Shown in pieces: positions 1-7,281 of a DNA stretch of 44,035 nt. Source of the stretch: Candidatus Iainarchaeum sp. (lineage in GTDB: Archaea > Iainarchaeota > Iainarchaeia > Iainarchaeales > GCA-2688035); contig NZBU01000005.1 of the NCBI GenBank assembly GCA_002688035.1, positions 1 to 44,035 of the forward strand, in the 5' to 3' direction. The notes under the pieces were generated by a model, which saw only the letters and a program-made list of their open reading frames with translations, was not told where the DNA came from and did not search any database. Numbering within the stretch: position 1 is the stretch's first letter; each line of letters starts with the position of its first letter. The translations under genes were made by a program, and so were the position numbers.

Positions 1-1
1 T

Positions 2-94
2 GAATTCAATGAAATGCAAGTTTCAACAGGAATAATCGCACTTATAGGGGCAATTGCTTTGCCAATGCTATTGTTCAGGAAAAAGAAACAATAG
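2..94 (+). CDS. 3' end of a PEF-type C-terminal-signal surface protein (partial)
   Basis: Only the last 30 codons lie in the window, read in the frame beginning at base 2 and ending in TAG. They encode a short stretch (EFNEM), a hydrophobic membrane segment (STGIIALIGAIALP) and a basic end (RKKKQ). This is the layout of PEF-CTERM type archaeosortase-processed tails. The tail matches the end of the gene at 5981-6472 in 25 of 30 residues, and that gene has the PEF motif just before it. The two are therefore paralogous surface proteins. The PEF motif of this copy would lie upstream of the window. The gene converges on the secreted-protein gene that ends at 110. Confidence 0.75.
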   Translation, partial: EFNEMQVSTGIIALIGAIALPMLLFRKKKQ

Positions 95-109
95 ACAACA
101 TAGAATTAT

Positions 110-1327
110 TTACCCTGTTTTTTGAATGTATAAGTATACTACAACCGCTATTCCAACTAAGCCGAGTCCAAGCCACAACTCAAATGGAACTTCCTGTTTC
201 TCAAAAATGAGAGTTGACTGTTCGCACTTGCTCTCGCTTGTATTTAGGTCAATGTAGTTTACGCTGCAACCAATTTTATATTCGCCTTCCTTAGTTGATC
301 TTACGCTGAAATTTAGGTATTTGGTTTCTCCGGATTGCAGTACATCTATTTCGCTTGTTGCCTCTTCTGTTAAAATCAGATTCGCAGGTAATATTAGTTG
401 GATATCTAGGTTGAATAGTGTGTCTTGGCCATCGTTTTTCACAGCTAACTGCATCTCTGTTTCTGTTCCAACAAGGTTAATCTCTTTCTCTTTTACCACA
501 AAAGCATTTACCTTCCTCTCAGGTTCTCGAACATTGATTGTAACCATTTTTCCAAATTTTTGTTTGGGTTCCCCGAATTCATTACTATAATAGAGTATTG
601 CAGGGGGCAAGGAAATGCTGTTTAGAACGCGTGGTTTTATGGTATAACTCATTTTGATGGTTTCCCCTGCCTTGATGAAACCCTTGTACTGAGTATTACC
701 GTCGACAACAACAAAAGCCTCCTTATCCTCTGCCAGAGCGCGTGCGTGTTTCATTTCCATAAAGCCAGAGGAACTCCCGGCATTATGTAGAAGTATGGTT
801 ATCTTTACTTTTTCACCAATCAGCGGCTCGATCTTGTCAGCCTGCTCCACAAAACTATCTTCGCTTGAAAAATCAATTATCTGGTAGATCCCCATTGAAG
901 ACTCGCTTCTAAGGATGCTTTTGATTACTGGAGGTGAGTTCTGAAGGCAGGCTTCAAATATGTTCTCTTCCTCAATAAGCTCTTTTGGCAGCGCAATTCT
1001 TGCCCAGCAAGTTTCCTCACAAAAAAAGCTTTCATTATGAAAAATACCCACATTTTCATCATTTAGCTTTACTTCTGCATAAAAGTCCTTTCCTTTCACC
1101 GGCAGAAGCTCTATATTAAGCGAGGCAATAGGATAGTTTTCTTCGGCCATTACATTAGCATCTGTAGGAAAAACAAAAGGAATATCTATACAATCTCTTA
1201 TATTTGGTCCGTCAACCTCTAAGTCTGAGTGTCCCATTTCCTCAAAGCTTCTCTCAAAGATTGTTTCAGAAAGAACTTGTGTTGCGAGCAAAAGCAGCAG
1301 TAAAGTAAGTATAAGGCCTCTTTTCAT
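110..1327 (-). CDS. Secreted, C-terminally membrane-anchored protein with CARDB-like domains
   Basis: A 405-residue exported protein. It has a lysine/arginine start and a leucine-rich signal peptide (about residues 1-20, ending near VLS-ET). The extracellular body has beta-rich segments. The part from about 270 to 375 (conserved features: VKNDGQDTLFNLDI, LQSGETKYLNFSV, EGEYKIGC) resembles CARDB or BatD-like adhesion folds. A single membrane helix near residues 383-400 is followed by a short basic end. Two cysteine pairs (around CEETC and the GCSV/KCEQ strands) could form disulfides. It overlaps the upstream kinase-like gene by 4 bases (ATGA), so the two are probably co-translated. Its molecular role is unknown. 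The location on the cell surface is inferred from the signal peptide and the anchor. Confidence 0.75.
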   Translation of the reverse strand: MKRGLILTLLLLLLATQVLSETIFERSFEEMGHSDLEVDGPNIRDCIDIPFVFPTDANVMAEENYPIASLNIELLPVKGKDFYAEVKLNDENVGIFHNESFFCEETCWARIALPKELIEEENIFEACLQNSPPVIKSILRSESSMGIYQIIDFSSEDSFVEQADKIEPLIGEKVKITILLHNAGSSSGFMEMKHARALAEDKEAFVVVDGNTQYKGFIKAGETIKMSYTIKPRVLNSISLPPAILYYSNEFGEPKQKFGKMVTINVREPERKVNAFVVKEKEINLVGTETEMQLAVKNDGQDTLFNLDIQLILPANLILTEEATSEIDVLQSGETKYLNFSVRSTKEGEYKIGCSVNYIDLNTSESKCEQSTLIFEKQEVPFELWLGLGLVGIAVVVYLYIQKTG

Positions 1328-1815
1328 AATTTTCCCTTCTCCCCCAGCTCTTCTATTATATGTGCAGTTGTTTCTTTAATAGTTTTCTTCACGTCCAGTT
1401 CAATGACCTTTTCCTTTGGATAGCGCCTTAGTACGTGTTTTTTGCAGTAATCAATGCCCTCACAGAAAACATTGTCCTGAACTTTCTCGGCAGTATATCC
1501 TCGAGCCTCAAGCCTTGATTCTAGTATCTCGGGGTGGCATCGCAAAAGAATTACAAAATCGGCGGGGAGCTTTAGCTCGCAAAGCATGTGTCCTTCTAAA
1601 ATAATTTTCTCTTCTTTTTCAAGCAGTTCTTTCAGGGATTTTGCAAACTGTTCAAGTGGAATAATCAGTTCGTCTTCCTTCGCACTCCACTTACCAATTC
1701 TCTCATCTACTGCAAACTCTTTCTCATTCACAACCTTATATTTCAGAGCTTTGCCCAAGGCCTTTGCAGTACTTGTCTTGCCTACGCCTGGAGAACCAGT
1801 GATTATTAATCGCAT
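1324..1815 (-). CDS. Adenylate kinase-like P-loop NMP kinase (Fap7/hCINAP family)
   Basis: A 163-residue P-loop kinase with Walker A GSPGVGKT at residues 7-14, directly after a short first strand (MRLIIT). The second strand region (KIILEGHMLCEL) and the loop LLRCHPEILESRLEARGY match the archaeal adenylate kinase-like family that includes Fap7. Fap7 acts with ribosomal protein S11 in late small-subunit assembly. The length is near the 170-190 of the family. A ribosomal role is inferred from the family, not shown here. The start ATG is well placed, and the stop overlaps the start of the secreted-protein gene by 4 bases. That pairing is functionally odd and may only reflect compact packing. Confidence 0.85.
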   Translation of the reverse strand: MRLIITGSPGVGKTSTAKALGKALKYKVVNEKEFAVDERIGKWSAKEDELIIPLEQFAKSLKELLEKEEKIILEGHMLCELKLPADFVILLRCHPEILESRLEARGYTAEKVQDNVFCEGIDYCKKHVLRRYPKEKVIELDVKKTIKETTAHIIEELGEKGKL

Positions 1816-1923
1816 AATATTAGTGCTGTGCGATTTGTTTAAAAGTAGGATTACGAGCTCTTCAGGGCTTTATTAGAGGTAGTCTACGATCTGCGTGAAA
1901 AATAGAAGGGGTGAATAGGAGCA

Positions 1924-2228
1924 CTACCTAAATGCATATTTTTTTGTAAAAGCAGTTACATTGTCTGCAAGGGTAATGCCCCCTCTACTCAGAGTCTTGC
2001 CTAGCTCGGATGCCTTTTCAAAAGACAATTTGCCATTGTCAGTGTTAAGGATTTCCTTCATTTCATTTACCCCTTCGGTTATAGTATATCCTAACTCATT
2101 TAAATACTTTTCGCTTGAAAAAGGGAGATTTGGCCTTCTTTTTTGCTATTCACTTTATTACGGGAATTAGGGCGAAAAAGAAGCCCAGTTTGGCCTTTAT
2201 TTTTATGTATATTTACCTTTTTTTTCAA
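1924..2228 (-). pseudogene. Small gene of about 100 codons with an apparent -1 frameshift in a homopolymer (unknown function)
   Basis: I do not recognise the product. Two overlapping frames on the minus strand both look protein-coding. The first begins at a TTG (2226-2228), reads KKKVNIHKNKGQTGLLF, and continues to about 2120. The second continues from about 2118 (SSEKYLNELGYTI) to the stop at 1924-1926. Adding one base to the five-base homopolymer at 2118-2122 joins them into a single reading frame of about 101 residues. A TATA-like box lies 41 bases upstream of the TTG. If the frameshift is real, the shortest intact product starts at the ATG ending at 2061 and has 45 residues (MKEILNTDNGKLSFEKASEL and onward). 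It may be a sequencing error, a decayed gene or a recoding site. Confidence 0.5.
2116..2205. repeat. Two imperfect 30-base copies 57 bases apart
   Basis: Copies near 2116-2146 and 2173-2205 share GAAAAAG, a central TTTGGCCTT and a following T-run. The 57-base spacing is a multiple of three. Within the small minus-strand gene both copies encode a G-Q-x-x-L-F-like peptide in the same frame. Each copy can also fold as a weak hairpin followed by T-rich sequence. Confidence 0.45.
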
Positions 2229-2262
2229 ACTTTTCTTGAGCTGGAAATCTCCAAAAATAGCG

Positions 2263-2274
2263 GTTATGTATAAG
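2263..2274 (-). promoter_or_regulatory. TATA-like box for the small gene at 1924-2228
   Basis: The minus strand reads CTTATACATAAC, centred about 41 bases before the TTG start. Archaeal transcription starts about 25 bases after the TATA box, which would leave a leader of roughly 15 bases. This supports a real, separately transcribed gene between fttA and the kinase-like gene. Confidence 0.4.
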
Positions 2275-2320
2275 ATATCCTAAAGGGAATAATCTTTTAG
2301 AAAAGGAAAAAGATTTTTGC

Positions 2321-4213
2321 CTATCTTAATCTTGCGGCATCAAGATTCCGTAGTGCTGTAGCATTTATGCCCATCTTACTGGATATATACCTGGAGAGAT
2401 CAAGTGCATTGGACTTTTCTCCGTGTCCAATCAGTACGCGCTTTGGCTTTGGTTTCAAGTTTCTAATATAACTTACAAGCTGATTTCTGTCACTATGCCC
2501 TGAGAATCCCTCTATTGTTTCCACTCGCAGAGCCATCTGCATTGCTCTTGTTCTGCCTTTTGCGTCTGTAACTGGAATGGACTTTATGCCTGACTGTATC
2601 TTTCTTCCAAGACTTCCCTCGCCTTGGTATCCAACAAATATAAGTGCATTATCTGGGCTTTCAGCCAGTTTGTGTAAGTATGCTACGCTTGTTCCACCTG
2701 TCAGCATTCCGCTTGAAGCTATGATTATTACTCCTTTTTCCTCAGCTATTTCGTCCCTGGTTTTGCTGGTTGCAAGTTCAAATATTTCTGCATTGAATGG
2801 ACTATCGTTTTGTAGTACTCTGCGCTGTACTCCCTTCCGTAAATACTCGGGGTAAGCAGTATGAATGGCGCTTGCTTCCCTTGTCATACCATCCACATAA
2901 CATTTTGCGTCCAATAATCCTTTCTTGTAAAAGTTTTCAAGCACCAGCATTATTTCCTGTCCCCTTCCAACCGCAAAAACAGGAATCAGAATGTTTCCGT
3001 CGCGTTGTATTGTCTCTTTTATGACGCGCAGCAGGCGTTCCTCTGCATCCTGCCTGTCTGGTTGTATACAGTCTCTGCCCCCATAAGTACTTTCAAGTAT
3101 TAGTGTTTCCAGTCTTGGGTATTTTATGTCAACATTGTTGAACAGCCTTGTGAATCCAAACTTCATATCCCCAGTATAAACTAGATTGTGTGCTCCTTTT
3201 CCAATGTGGAGGTGCACAGAACTGCTTCCAAGAATGTGGGCAGCGTTATGTAGAGTTAGTCTCATGTCTGGTGCAATGTCTGTAACTTCACGATAATTCC
3301 TTGGAATACAGTATTTTATAACTTCTTTTACATCGCTTTCGTTGTAAGCAGGTTCTTTTCTCTCTTTTCCAAGGACATCAATATAATCAAAGTGAAGTAA
3401 TGCCATCAAATCTCTGGTTGGTGCCGTACAGTAAACTGGCCCCCTATAACCGCTCTTGAAGAGATAGGGCACAAATCCGCCGTGATCCATGTGTGCGTGG
3501 CTGACTATTACAGCGTCAAGTTCGTTGAGTGGAAAATGCAGTGCGTCAAGATAAGGGTAGGGCTTTTCGTTTGACGCAACGTTTATTCCACAATCAATCA
3601 AAACTTTTGTGCTAGGAGTCTCAACCAATATTGAGCTTCTGCCCACCTGTCTAAAGCCCCCGAGCGCAACCATCCTAACCCAGTCATTGCCATTTGTCTC
3701 GGCATCGGCATAAATCTTTTTGGCGGTGTCCTGCAGTATCTTTTTTCTCTCATCAGCATAGCGATGTAAATGGTGCCTTATTCCCCGCAGTATTTCCGAG
3801 TTCTGCGTTGGCGCGCGAACAATGTTTGGAGTCCAACCTGTTTCCAGTATAATGCTTTTACTGGTTCCTCCGCCTTTTCCAATAACAAGCCCTGGTTTTA
3901 CAGCTTCAATAGTTACCTCGGAGAACGCTTTTTCAAAGCTAATGTCCTTGATTCCAGCGTCCTCTGGAACGAGTTTCATTATTTTTTCTTTTGCCTCGGC
4001 CTGGTCAATAAGCAGACTCTTGTCTGTTCTAATGTTAATGCGTTTCTTGAGCTCGAAAGCTATTTTTGCAACATAGTTCTCGTTCTCAAAGAATGTAGCA
4101 GGATTTTTAGTGTATATTGCTACTTCAGGGCCTTCCATCTCTATCTTTGTTATTTCTGCTTTACTTGGAAGGGTTTCCCCTACAAAGTCTTTGATTTCTT
4201 TTAGTATTTTCAT
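2321..4213 (-). CDS. fttA: KH-domain beta-CASP ribonuclease aCPSF1 / transcription termination factor FttA
   Basis: The 630 residues match the full-length archaeal aCPSF1 family (about 635). The N-terminal third holds two KH-type domains, including a VIGKGG loop at about 110-115. A metallo-beta-lactamase domain follows, with the zinc motif HAHMDH at 239-244 and later NAAHILGSSS and YTGDMKFG metal-ligand motifs. The inserted beta-CASP domain holds ESTYGGRD and SSGMLTGG. The last lactamase motifs (GFSGHSDRNQL and VLIGHGEK) close the protein. The family cleaves U-rich RNA 3' ends behind RNA polymerase and terminates transcription. All metal ligands appear intact. It stands 73 bases downstream of the proteasome gene on the same strand, with its own start region. 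Confidence 0.95.
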   Translation of the reverse strand: MKILKEIKDFVGETLPSKAEITKIEMEGPEVAIYTKNPATFFENENYVAKIAFELKKRINIRTDKSLLIDQAEAKEKIMKLVPEDAGIKDISFEKAFSEVTIEAVKPGLVIGKGGGTSKSIILETGWTPNIVRAPTQNSEILRGIRHHLHRYADERKKILQDTAKKIYADAETNGNDWVRMVALGGFRQVGRSSILVETPSTKVLIDCGINVASNEKPYPYLDALHFPLNELDAVIVSHAHMDHGGFVPYLFKSGYRGPVYCTAPTRDLMALLHFDYIDVLGKERKEPAYNESDVKEVIKYCIPRNYREVTDIAPDMRLTLHNAAHILGSSSVHLHIGKGAHNLVYTGDMKFGFTRLFNNVDIKYPRLETLILESTYGGRDCIQPDRQDAEERLLRVIKETIQRDGNILIPVFAVGRGQEIMLVLENFYKKGLLDAKCYVDGMTREASAIHTAYPEYLRKGVQRRVLQNDSPFNAEIFELATSKTRDEIAEEKGVIIIASSGMLTGGTSVAYLHKLAESPDNALIFVGYQGEGSLGRKIQSGIKSIPVTDAKGRTRAMQMALRVETIEGFSGHSDRNQLVSYIRNLKPKPKRVLIGHGEKSNALDLSRYISSKMGINATALRNLDAARLR

Positions 4214-4286
4214 GTGTTTTTAACCTTCTCTTTCAAGTAAGAAAAGAATCTAATTCTAAGGCAAATTGGGATTTAAGCCAATAATT

Positions 4287-4931
4287 TTAGCTTTTTTGCG
4301 GAGTTTTGGCTTTCTCTATGAATTTGCTTACTTCGCTTTCGCTGAGGTCCCTTGCGCCCTGCGCGTCAATTACTAGTACGCTGACGCTTTTTCCCCCGGA
4401 ATAAATATCTCTCTTTTTCCCAGCTTCTATGGCCTTTATCGCAAGTGCGATTCCTTCTTCCTCAGTTATTCCCACTTCATAGTTTTGGTCCAGAGTTGTC
4501 ATTGCCAGCTCTGTTCCGCTTCCACTAACAGCGTACTTCTTTCTTTCAAGTACTCCGCCAAAAGGGGTTAGTTCATATAGTTCTGGCTTCTTGTTTATTC
4601 CGCCAATAATGAATTGTACTGAGTAAGGATAATACCTGTTTGCGTTGAGAACATTTGCCAAATAGCTTGCAAGTGCCTTTGGTGTAATTTTTGTTTCTCG
4701 CTCAACCTCGTATAATTGTGCATGGCCCCTCAAAAATCTTATGATTGCCAAGCTGTCTCCTACCGAGCCAGCGTTTGTAACAGCAATATGGTTTGTTATC
4801 TTGTAAAGCTTCTGGCTTTCCTCATCATAAGCCAGGTGCCCCATGCTTGCACGCATGTCGGCAGCTAACACTATGCCAGCATTTGTTATTAATCCAACGG
4901 TTGTAGTTCCTGTTTTTAGGTCTTTTTCCAA
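4287..4931 (-). CDS. psmB: 20S proteasome beta subunit
   Basis: A 214-residue threonine protease subunit of the 20S proteasome core. The short propeptide (MEKDLKTG) ends at G8, so the mature chain begins TTTVG. Counting from that Thr1, Asp17 (AADMR) and Lys33 (ESQK) fall exactly at the classical catalytic positions, and the later SGSG and the region around GGKSV are also present. It is therefore an active beta subunit that needs an alpha subunit, which is not in this window. The start is a TTG supported by a GGTGAT Shine-Dalgarno site a few bases upstream. It lies between a SlyD-type FKBP and fttA, all on the minus strand. Confidence 0.95.
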   Translation of the reverse strand: MEKDLKTGTTTVGLITNAGIVLAADMRASMGHLAYDEESQKLYKITNHIAVTNAGSVGDSLAIIRFLRGHAQLYEVERETKITPKALASYLANVLNANRYYPYSVQFIIGGINKKPELYELTPFGGVLERKKYAVSGSGTELAMTTLDQNYEVGITEEEGIALAIKAIEAGKKRDIYSGGKSVSVLVIDAQGARDLSESEVSKFIEKAKTPQKS

Positions 4932-5004
4932 TTAATCACCCAAAAAAATTATCTCACAATTAGTTGAGCCTATGAAAATCTTTCTACAAGCAAATGTTTA
5001 AAAA

Positions 5005-5703
5005 TCATTGTTTTGTAGCTTTCTTCTCAACCTTTTCTTTGAACTCCTCAACGAATTTTACTTTTGTAATACCTTTAATGTTCTTTGTCACAAGGTCTGA
5101 GAACCTCTTTTTCAAGTTGGCGGCAGCCGCAGTGTACTTTGCGTCAAGCCCTATCTCAATTTCCTTGTCTGTAATCTTAATGCTCTTCTCTTTCTCCGGA
5201 ATTCCCCCAAAGTACTTATCAAAGAGCGCTTGAACCTGGTTTTTTGCACCGGTAACTTCTTTCACAACCTTGAGCTCGTACTCCAAGTCTTTTCCAGCTA
5301 AAGGATGGTTAAAGTCAACTCTTACTCTTCCACCACTAACACTTTGAACTCTTCCTTGTCTACCATTAACCTCTAAAACAAGTCCAGGGATTGGATTCAT
5401 CTTCTGGCGCTTGAACTCGCGCATTGGAAGCACTCTTACAAGCTGGCTTTGCCTTTCTCCAAAACCGTCAGCGGGTTTTATTGAGGCTTTTCGCTCATCG
5501 CCAACCTTCATCTCTTTGAGAGAATCATCAAGCCCCTTGAGAAGCTCTTGCTCTCCAACAATAACCGTAACGGGCTTGTACTTAATTTGCTTGTTGAAAA
5601 TTCCGGCATCAATCGCCTTCTTCTCAACAGTAGTGTCAAAAACTTCGTTGCTAACAACTACTTTTCCAGTGTAATTAACTTCAACAATGCTTCCTTCCTT
5701 CAA
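5005..5703 (-). CDS. slyD: FKBP-type peptidyl-prolyl isomerase, SlyD/archaeal long-type
   Basis: A 232-residue cytoplasmic prolyl isomerase and chaperone. Residues 1-90 form the FKBP core with typical stretches (GSIVEVNYTGKV, VGEQELLKGLDDSLKEM, IKPADGFGER). The 'insert-in-flap' chaperone region follows, then the closing strand VDFNHPLAGKDLEYELKV. About 80 extra C-terminal residues (from roughly 150) match the extension of archaeal FKBP26-like proteins and end in a lysine-rich tail. The start is TTG with GAGGTG seven bases upstream. A TATA-like TTATAAAG lies on the minus strand near 5742-5752. Prolyl isomerase plus holdase activity in folding new proteins is inferred from the family. Confidence 0.9.
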   Translation of the reverse strand: MKEGSIVEVNYTGKVVVSNEVFDTTVEKKAIDAGIFNKQIKYKPVTVIVGEQELLKGLDDSLKEMKVGDERKASIKPADGFGERQSQLVRVLPMREFKRQKMNPIPGLVLEVNGRQGRVQSVSGGRVRVDFNHPLAGKDLEYELKVVKEVTGAKNQVQALFDKYFGGIPEKEKSIKITDKEIEIGLDAKYTAAAANLKKRFSDLVTKNIKGITKVKFVEEFKEKVEKKATKQ

Positions 5704-5791
5704 TAAAACACCTCTTAAAAAAAATCGCTGCGTAAAAATCAGCCTTTATAACTAATCAATTTTTCCCCAGAAAGGTTTTAAAAGGTGGGGT

Positions 5792-5980
5792 TTGGTAGCT
5801 ATTCTAATCAACCTTCACCCCATTCTCCTGGGTCTATGCCACAAACCTTGTCCTCTGTGCAGTAAGCATCTTGGCCCCCGCAGCAGCCCGCACACAGCAG
5901 GCGAAACAGTTGCAGTTGACGTTGGCTTCTATCTTGTAAGGGGAGAAATCGCTGAAATAAAAGCAGTTGAAAGCGAATAA
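5792..5980 (+). CDS. Doubtful small ORF, possibly a gene remnant
   Basis: This 62-codon frame starts with TTG and ends one base before the stop of the convergent gene at 5981. Its second half (AGETVAVDVGFYLVRGEIAE, then an acidic end) has amino-acid and codon use typical of real genes here. Its first half (with a CHKPCPLC motif) is less convincing. On the opposite strand, the frame ending at 5808 reads CAGCCGGQDAYC and then a V-C-G-I-D-P-G-E-W end, which also looks like a real cysteine-rich secreted tail but lacks a start. The 277 bases between slyD and the gene at 5981 may therefore hold the remains of one or two genes. I cannot decide between these. Confidence 0.3.
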   Translation: MVAILINLHPILLGLCHKPCPLCSKHLGPRSSPHTAGETVAVDVGFYLVRGEIAEIKAVESE

Positions 5981-6472
5981 CTACTGTTTCTTTTTTCTGA
6001 ACAAAATCGTTGGCAGCGCGATTGCTGCTATTAAAGCAATTATTCCTGTTGAGAACTCCATTTCATTGAATTCAATTCCCATGAACTCTGGAATGCACAC
6101 GGCCATAGCAGCACAAGGCGTATCCCAATAACATATACGGGAAGGTGTGCCAGTTTCATAACGTGTATAACACGCCGCTTTAGTAAGACCCACACAAGTA
6201 GTTGTTGGCACTCTTGTTGCACAGACCCCTGTTCCACCAAGTGAACATAGTGGGTCGCAAGAACCACCTGTACCACAAGCAGTTCCTGTCCAAGCACAGG
6301 GTTGACCAACGCCGTTAGTCATATAAAAATAGTCTCCGCACACTGCCTCTGTTTTCCCAACACAAGTGACTATACACCCTCCTGGGGCAACAGTAGTACA
6401 TGGCGGCTTTCCAAAAACGCTGTTAGCAAACAGCGCCAGCAAAACCAAAACAATCAAAATTTTTGCTCTCAT
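5981..6472 (-). CDS. Cysteine-rich secreted protein with PEF-type C-terminal sorting tail
   Basis: A 163-residue surface protein. It has a signal peptide (residues 1-21, ending FANSVFG), then a cysteine-rich body of about 100 residues. The end carries PEF (in IPEFMGIEFNEM), a hydrophobic helix (GIIALIAAIALPTILF) and a RKKKQ tail. PEF-type tails are recognised and cut by archaeosortases in methanogens and others, so anchoring or lipid attachment at the surface is inferred. The body contains an internal duplication with the pattern C-V-G-x-T-x-A-x-C, followed about 12 residues later by C-x-W and a further Cys. This suggests two disulfide-knotted modules. Its upstream element is shared with the next secreted gene. 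No enzyme motif is seen. Confidence 0.75.
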   Translation of the reverse strand: MRAKILIVLVLLALFANSVFGKPPCTTVAPGGCIVTCVGKTEAVCGDYFYMTNGVGQPCAWTGTACGTGGSCDPLCSLGGTGVCATRVPTTTCVGLTKAACYTRYETGTPSRICYWDTPCAAMAVCIPEFMGIEFNEMEFSTGIIALIAAIALPTILFRKKKQ

Positions 6473-6494
6473 TCGAATATATATATATATCTTG

Positions 6495-6531
6495 GAATTT
6501 AATACTTTCTAAAGCGGTATATACTATTTTA
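6495..6531 (-). promoter_or_regulatory. Shared upstream element, copy 1 (promoter/operator)
   Basis: On the minus strand this reads AATAGTATATACCGC, then TTTAGAAAG and TATTAAATTC. It lies 23 bases before the ATG at 6472. Copy 2 (7247-7281) differs at only a few bases and has the same distance to its gene. It contains an 8-base palindrome GTATATAC. The AT-rich part may be the TATA box and the palindromic part an operator. Confidence 0.6.
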
Positions 6532-6660
6532 TTTTTTTCGTGAGTAAGCACAGCCGAATACGACTACAACGAAAACAGCGAGTAACCCAGAGCTTAGTTC
6601 AAACCATTCGAAGTGGATTCCGAAGAATTCGGGAACATATTCTATGTCTAGTTTGGGGGT
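6529..6660 (-). pseudogene. PEF-type sorting tail separated by an in-frame TAA
   Basis: The 43 sense codons directly following the TAA (6661-6663) stay in the same frame and end in TAA at 6529. They encode a short linker, the motif VPEFFGIHFEWFELSSG, a strongly hydrophobic helix (LLAVFVVVVFGCAY) and a SRKK end. This is a complete PEF-type C-terminal signal, alike in layout and PEFxGIxF wording to the tail of the gene at 5981-6472. Its preservation downstream of a stop suggests a recent nonsense change, a sequence error, or stop readthrough. Confidence 0.75.
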
Positions 6661-7224
6661 TTATCCTGTTTCTTGATTGTCTGCCCTGTCTTCAAAATAA
6701 AATTCGTTTCCAGAGGCCCTAGCAAATCTTAAATTAGCTGCACTTGCCCCTTCAAAAATTACAGGAATTAATAATCCATCGGGGTCTTCCATTCTTACTG
6801 TGAAAGAGCTGTCTCCATTATCTACTGCTGCTTGAAGCTGGTCTGTTACATCTACATTGGCCCATGTTGATACCTCTATTGAGCTGAAAGTGCTATCTTC
6901 TTGATTGGCTGTTTCTTGGTCCTGTAAATCTGCGTAAGAACTGCTTTCATCCCAAGACTGGTCTGCAATATACCACAGCCTAACATCATTATCCATTGTC
7001 CCGTCTACACTTGCAAGATACAGTTGATGGGACGCGGTTGTGATTGTTGCCCCTCCTGGAAGCCCTGAAATGTCCCATTTCCATTGAACTCCTCTTTTGG
7101 TATAACTTTGGTCATAGCTTAAATTAGCTTGAACGTCTGTTTCTGTTAGGTTTAAGGTCGCGGCTTGTGTTCCGATAGTAAACAGCAGCAGGAGTAGGGC
7201 AGTAGCCAATTTTTTGCAGTTCAT
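6661..7224 (-). CDS. Secreted DNRLRE-like domain protein, cut before its sorting tail by TAA
   Basis: A 187-residue exported protein. The signal peptide covers about residues 1-21 (ending near GTQA). The rest is one beta-rich domain with the features of the DNRLRE/CBM96-like family: LNLTETDVQANLSYDQSY near the start, WDISGLPGGATITTASHQLY in the middle, WDESSSYADL, then VDVTDQLQAAVDNGDSSFTV and an acidic end. Such domains occur in cell-surface and carbohydrate-associated proteins. The frame stops at TAA (6661-6663) and then continues in frame into a PEF-type tail to 6529. As read, the product would be secreted rather than anchored. The shared promoter element lies 23 bases upstream of its ATG. 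Confidence 0.75.
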   Translation of the reverse strand: MNCKKLATALLLLLFTIGTQAATLNLTETDVQANLSYDQSYTKRGVQWKWDISGLPGGATITTASHQLYLASVDGTMDNDVRLWYIADQSWDESSSYADLQDQETANQEDSTFSSIEVSTWANVDVTDQLQAAVDNGDSSFTVRMEDPDGLLIPVIFEGASAANLRFARASGNEFYFEDRADNQETG

Positions 7225-7246
7225 ACAAACATGTTATGTTTTCCGA

Positions 7247-7281
7247 GAATTTAATTGTTTCTAAAGCAGTATATACTATTT
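7247..7281 (-). promoter_or_regulatory. Shared upstream element, copy 2 (promoter/operator)
   Basis: The minus strand reads AATAGTATATACTGC, TTTAGAAAC, then AATTAAATTC, 23 bases before the ATG at 7224. AGTATATACT is a perfect 10-base palindrome. The element overlaps the last codons of the HTH-10 gene (stop at 7276-7278), so the regulator and its possible target are immediately adjacent. Confidence 0.6.

Noticed and set aside
2577-4204. Plus-strand frames opposite fttA (92, 75, 144 and 84 codons)
   Set aside because: They run antisense to a full-length conserved gene and have unlikely composition; they are shadows.
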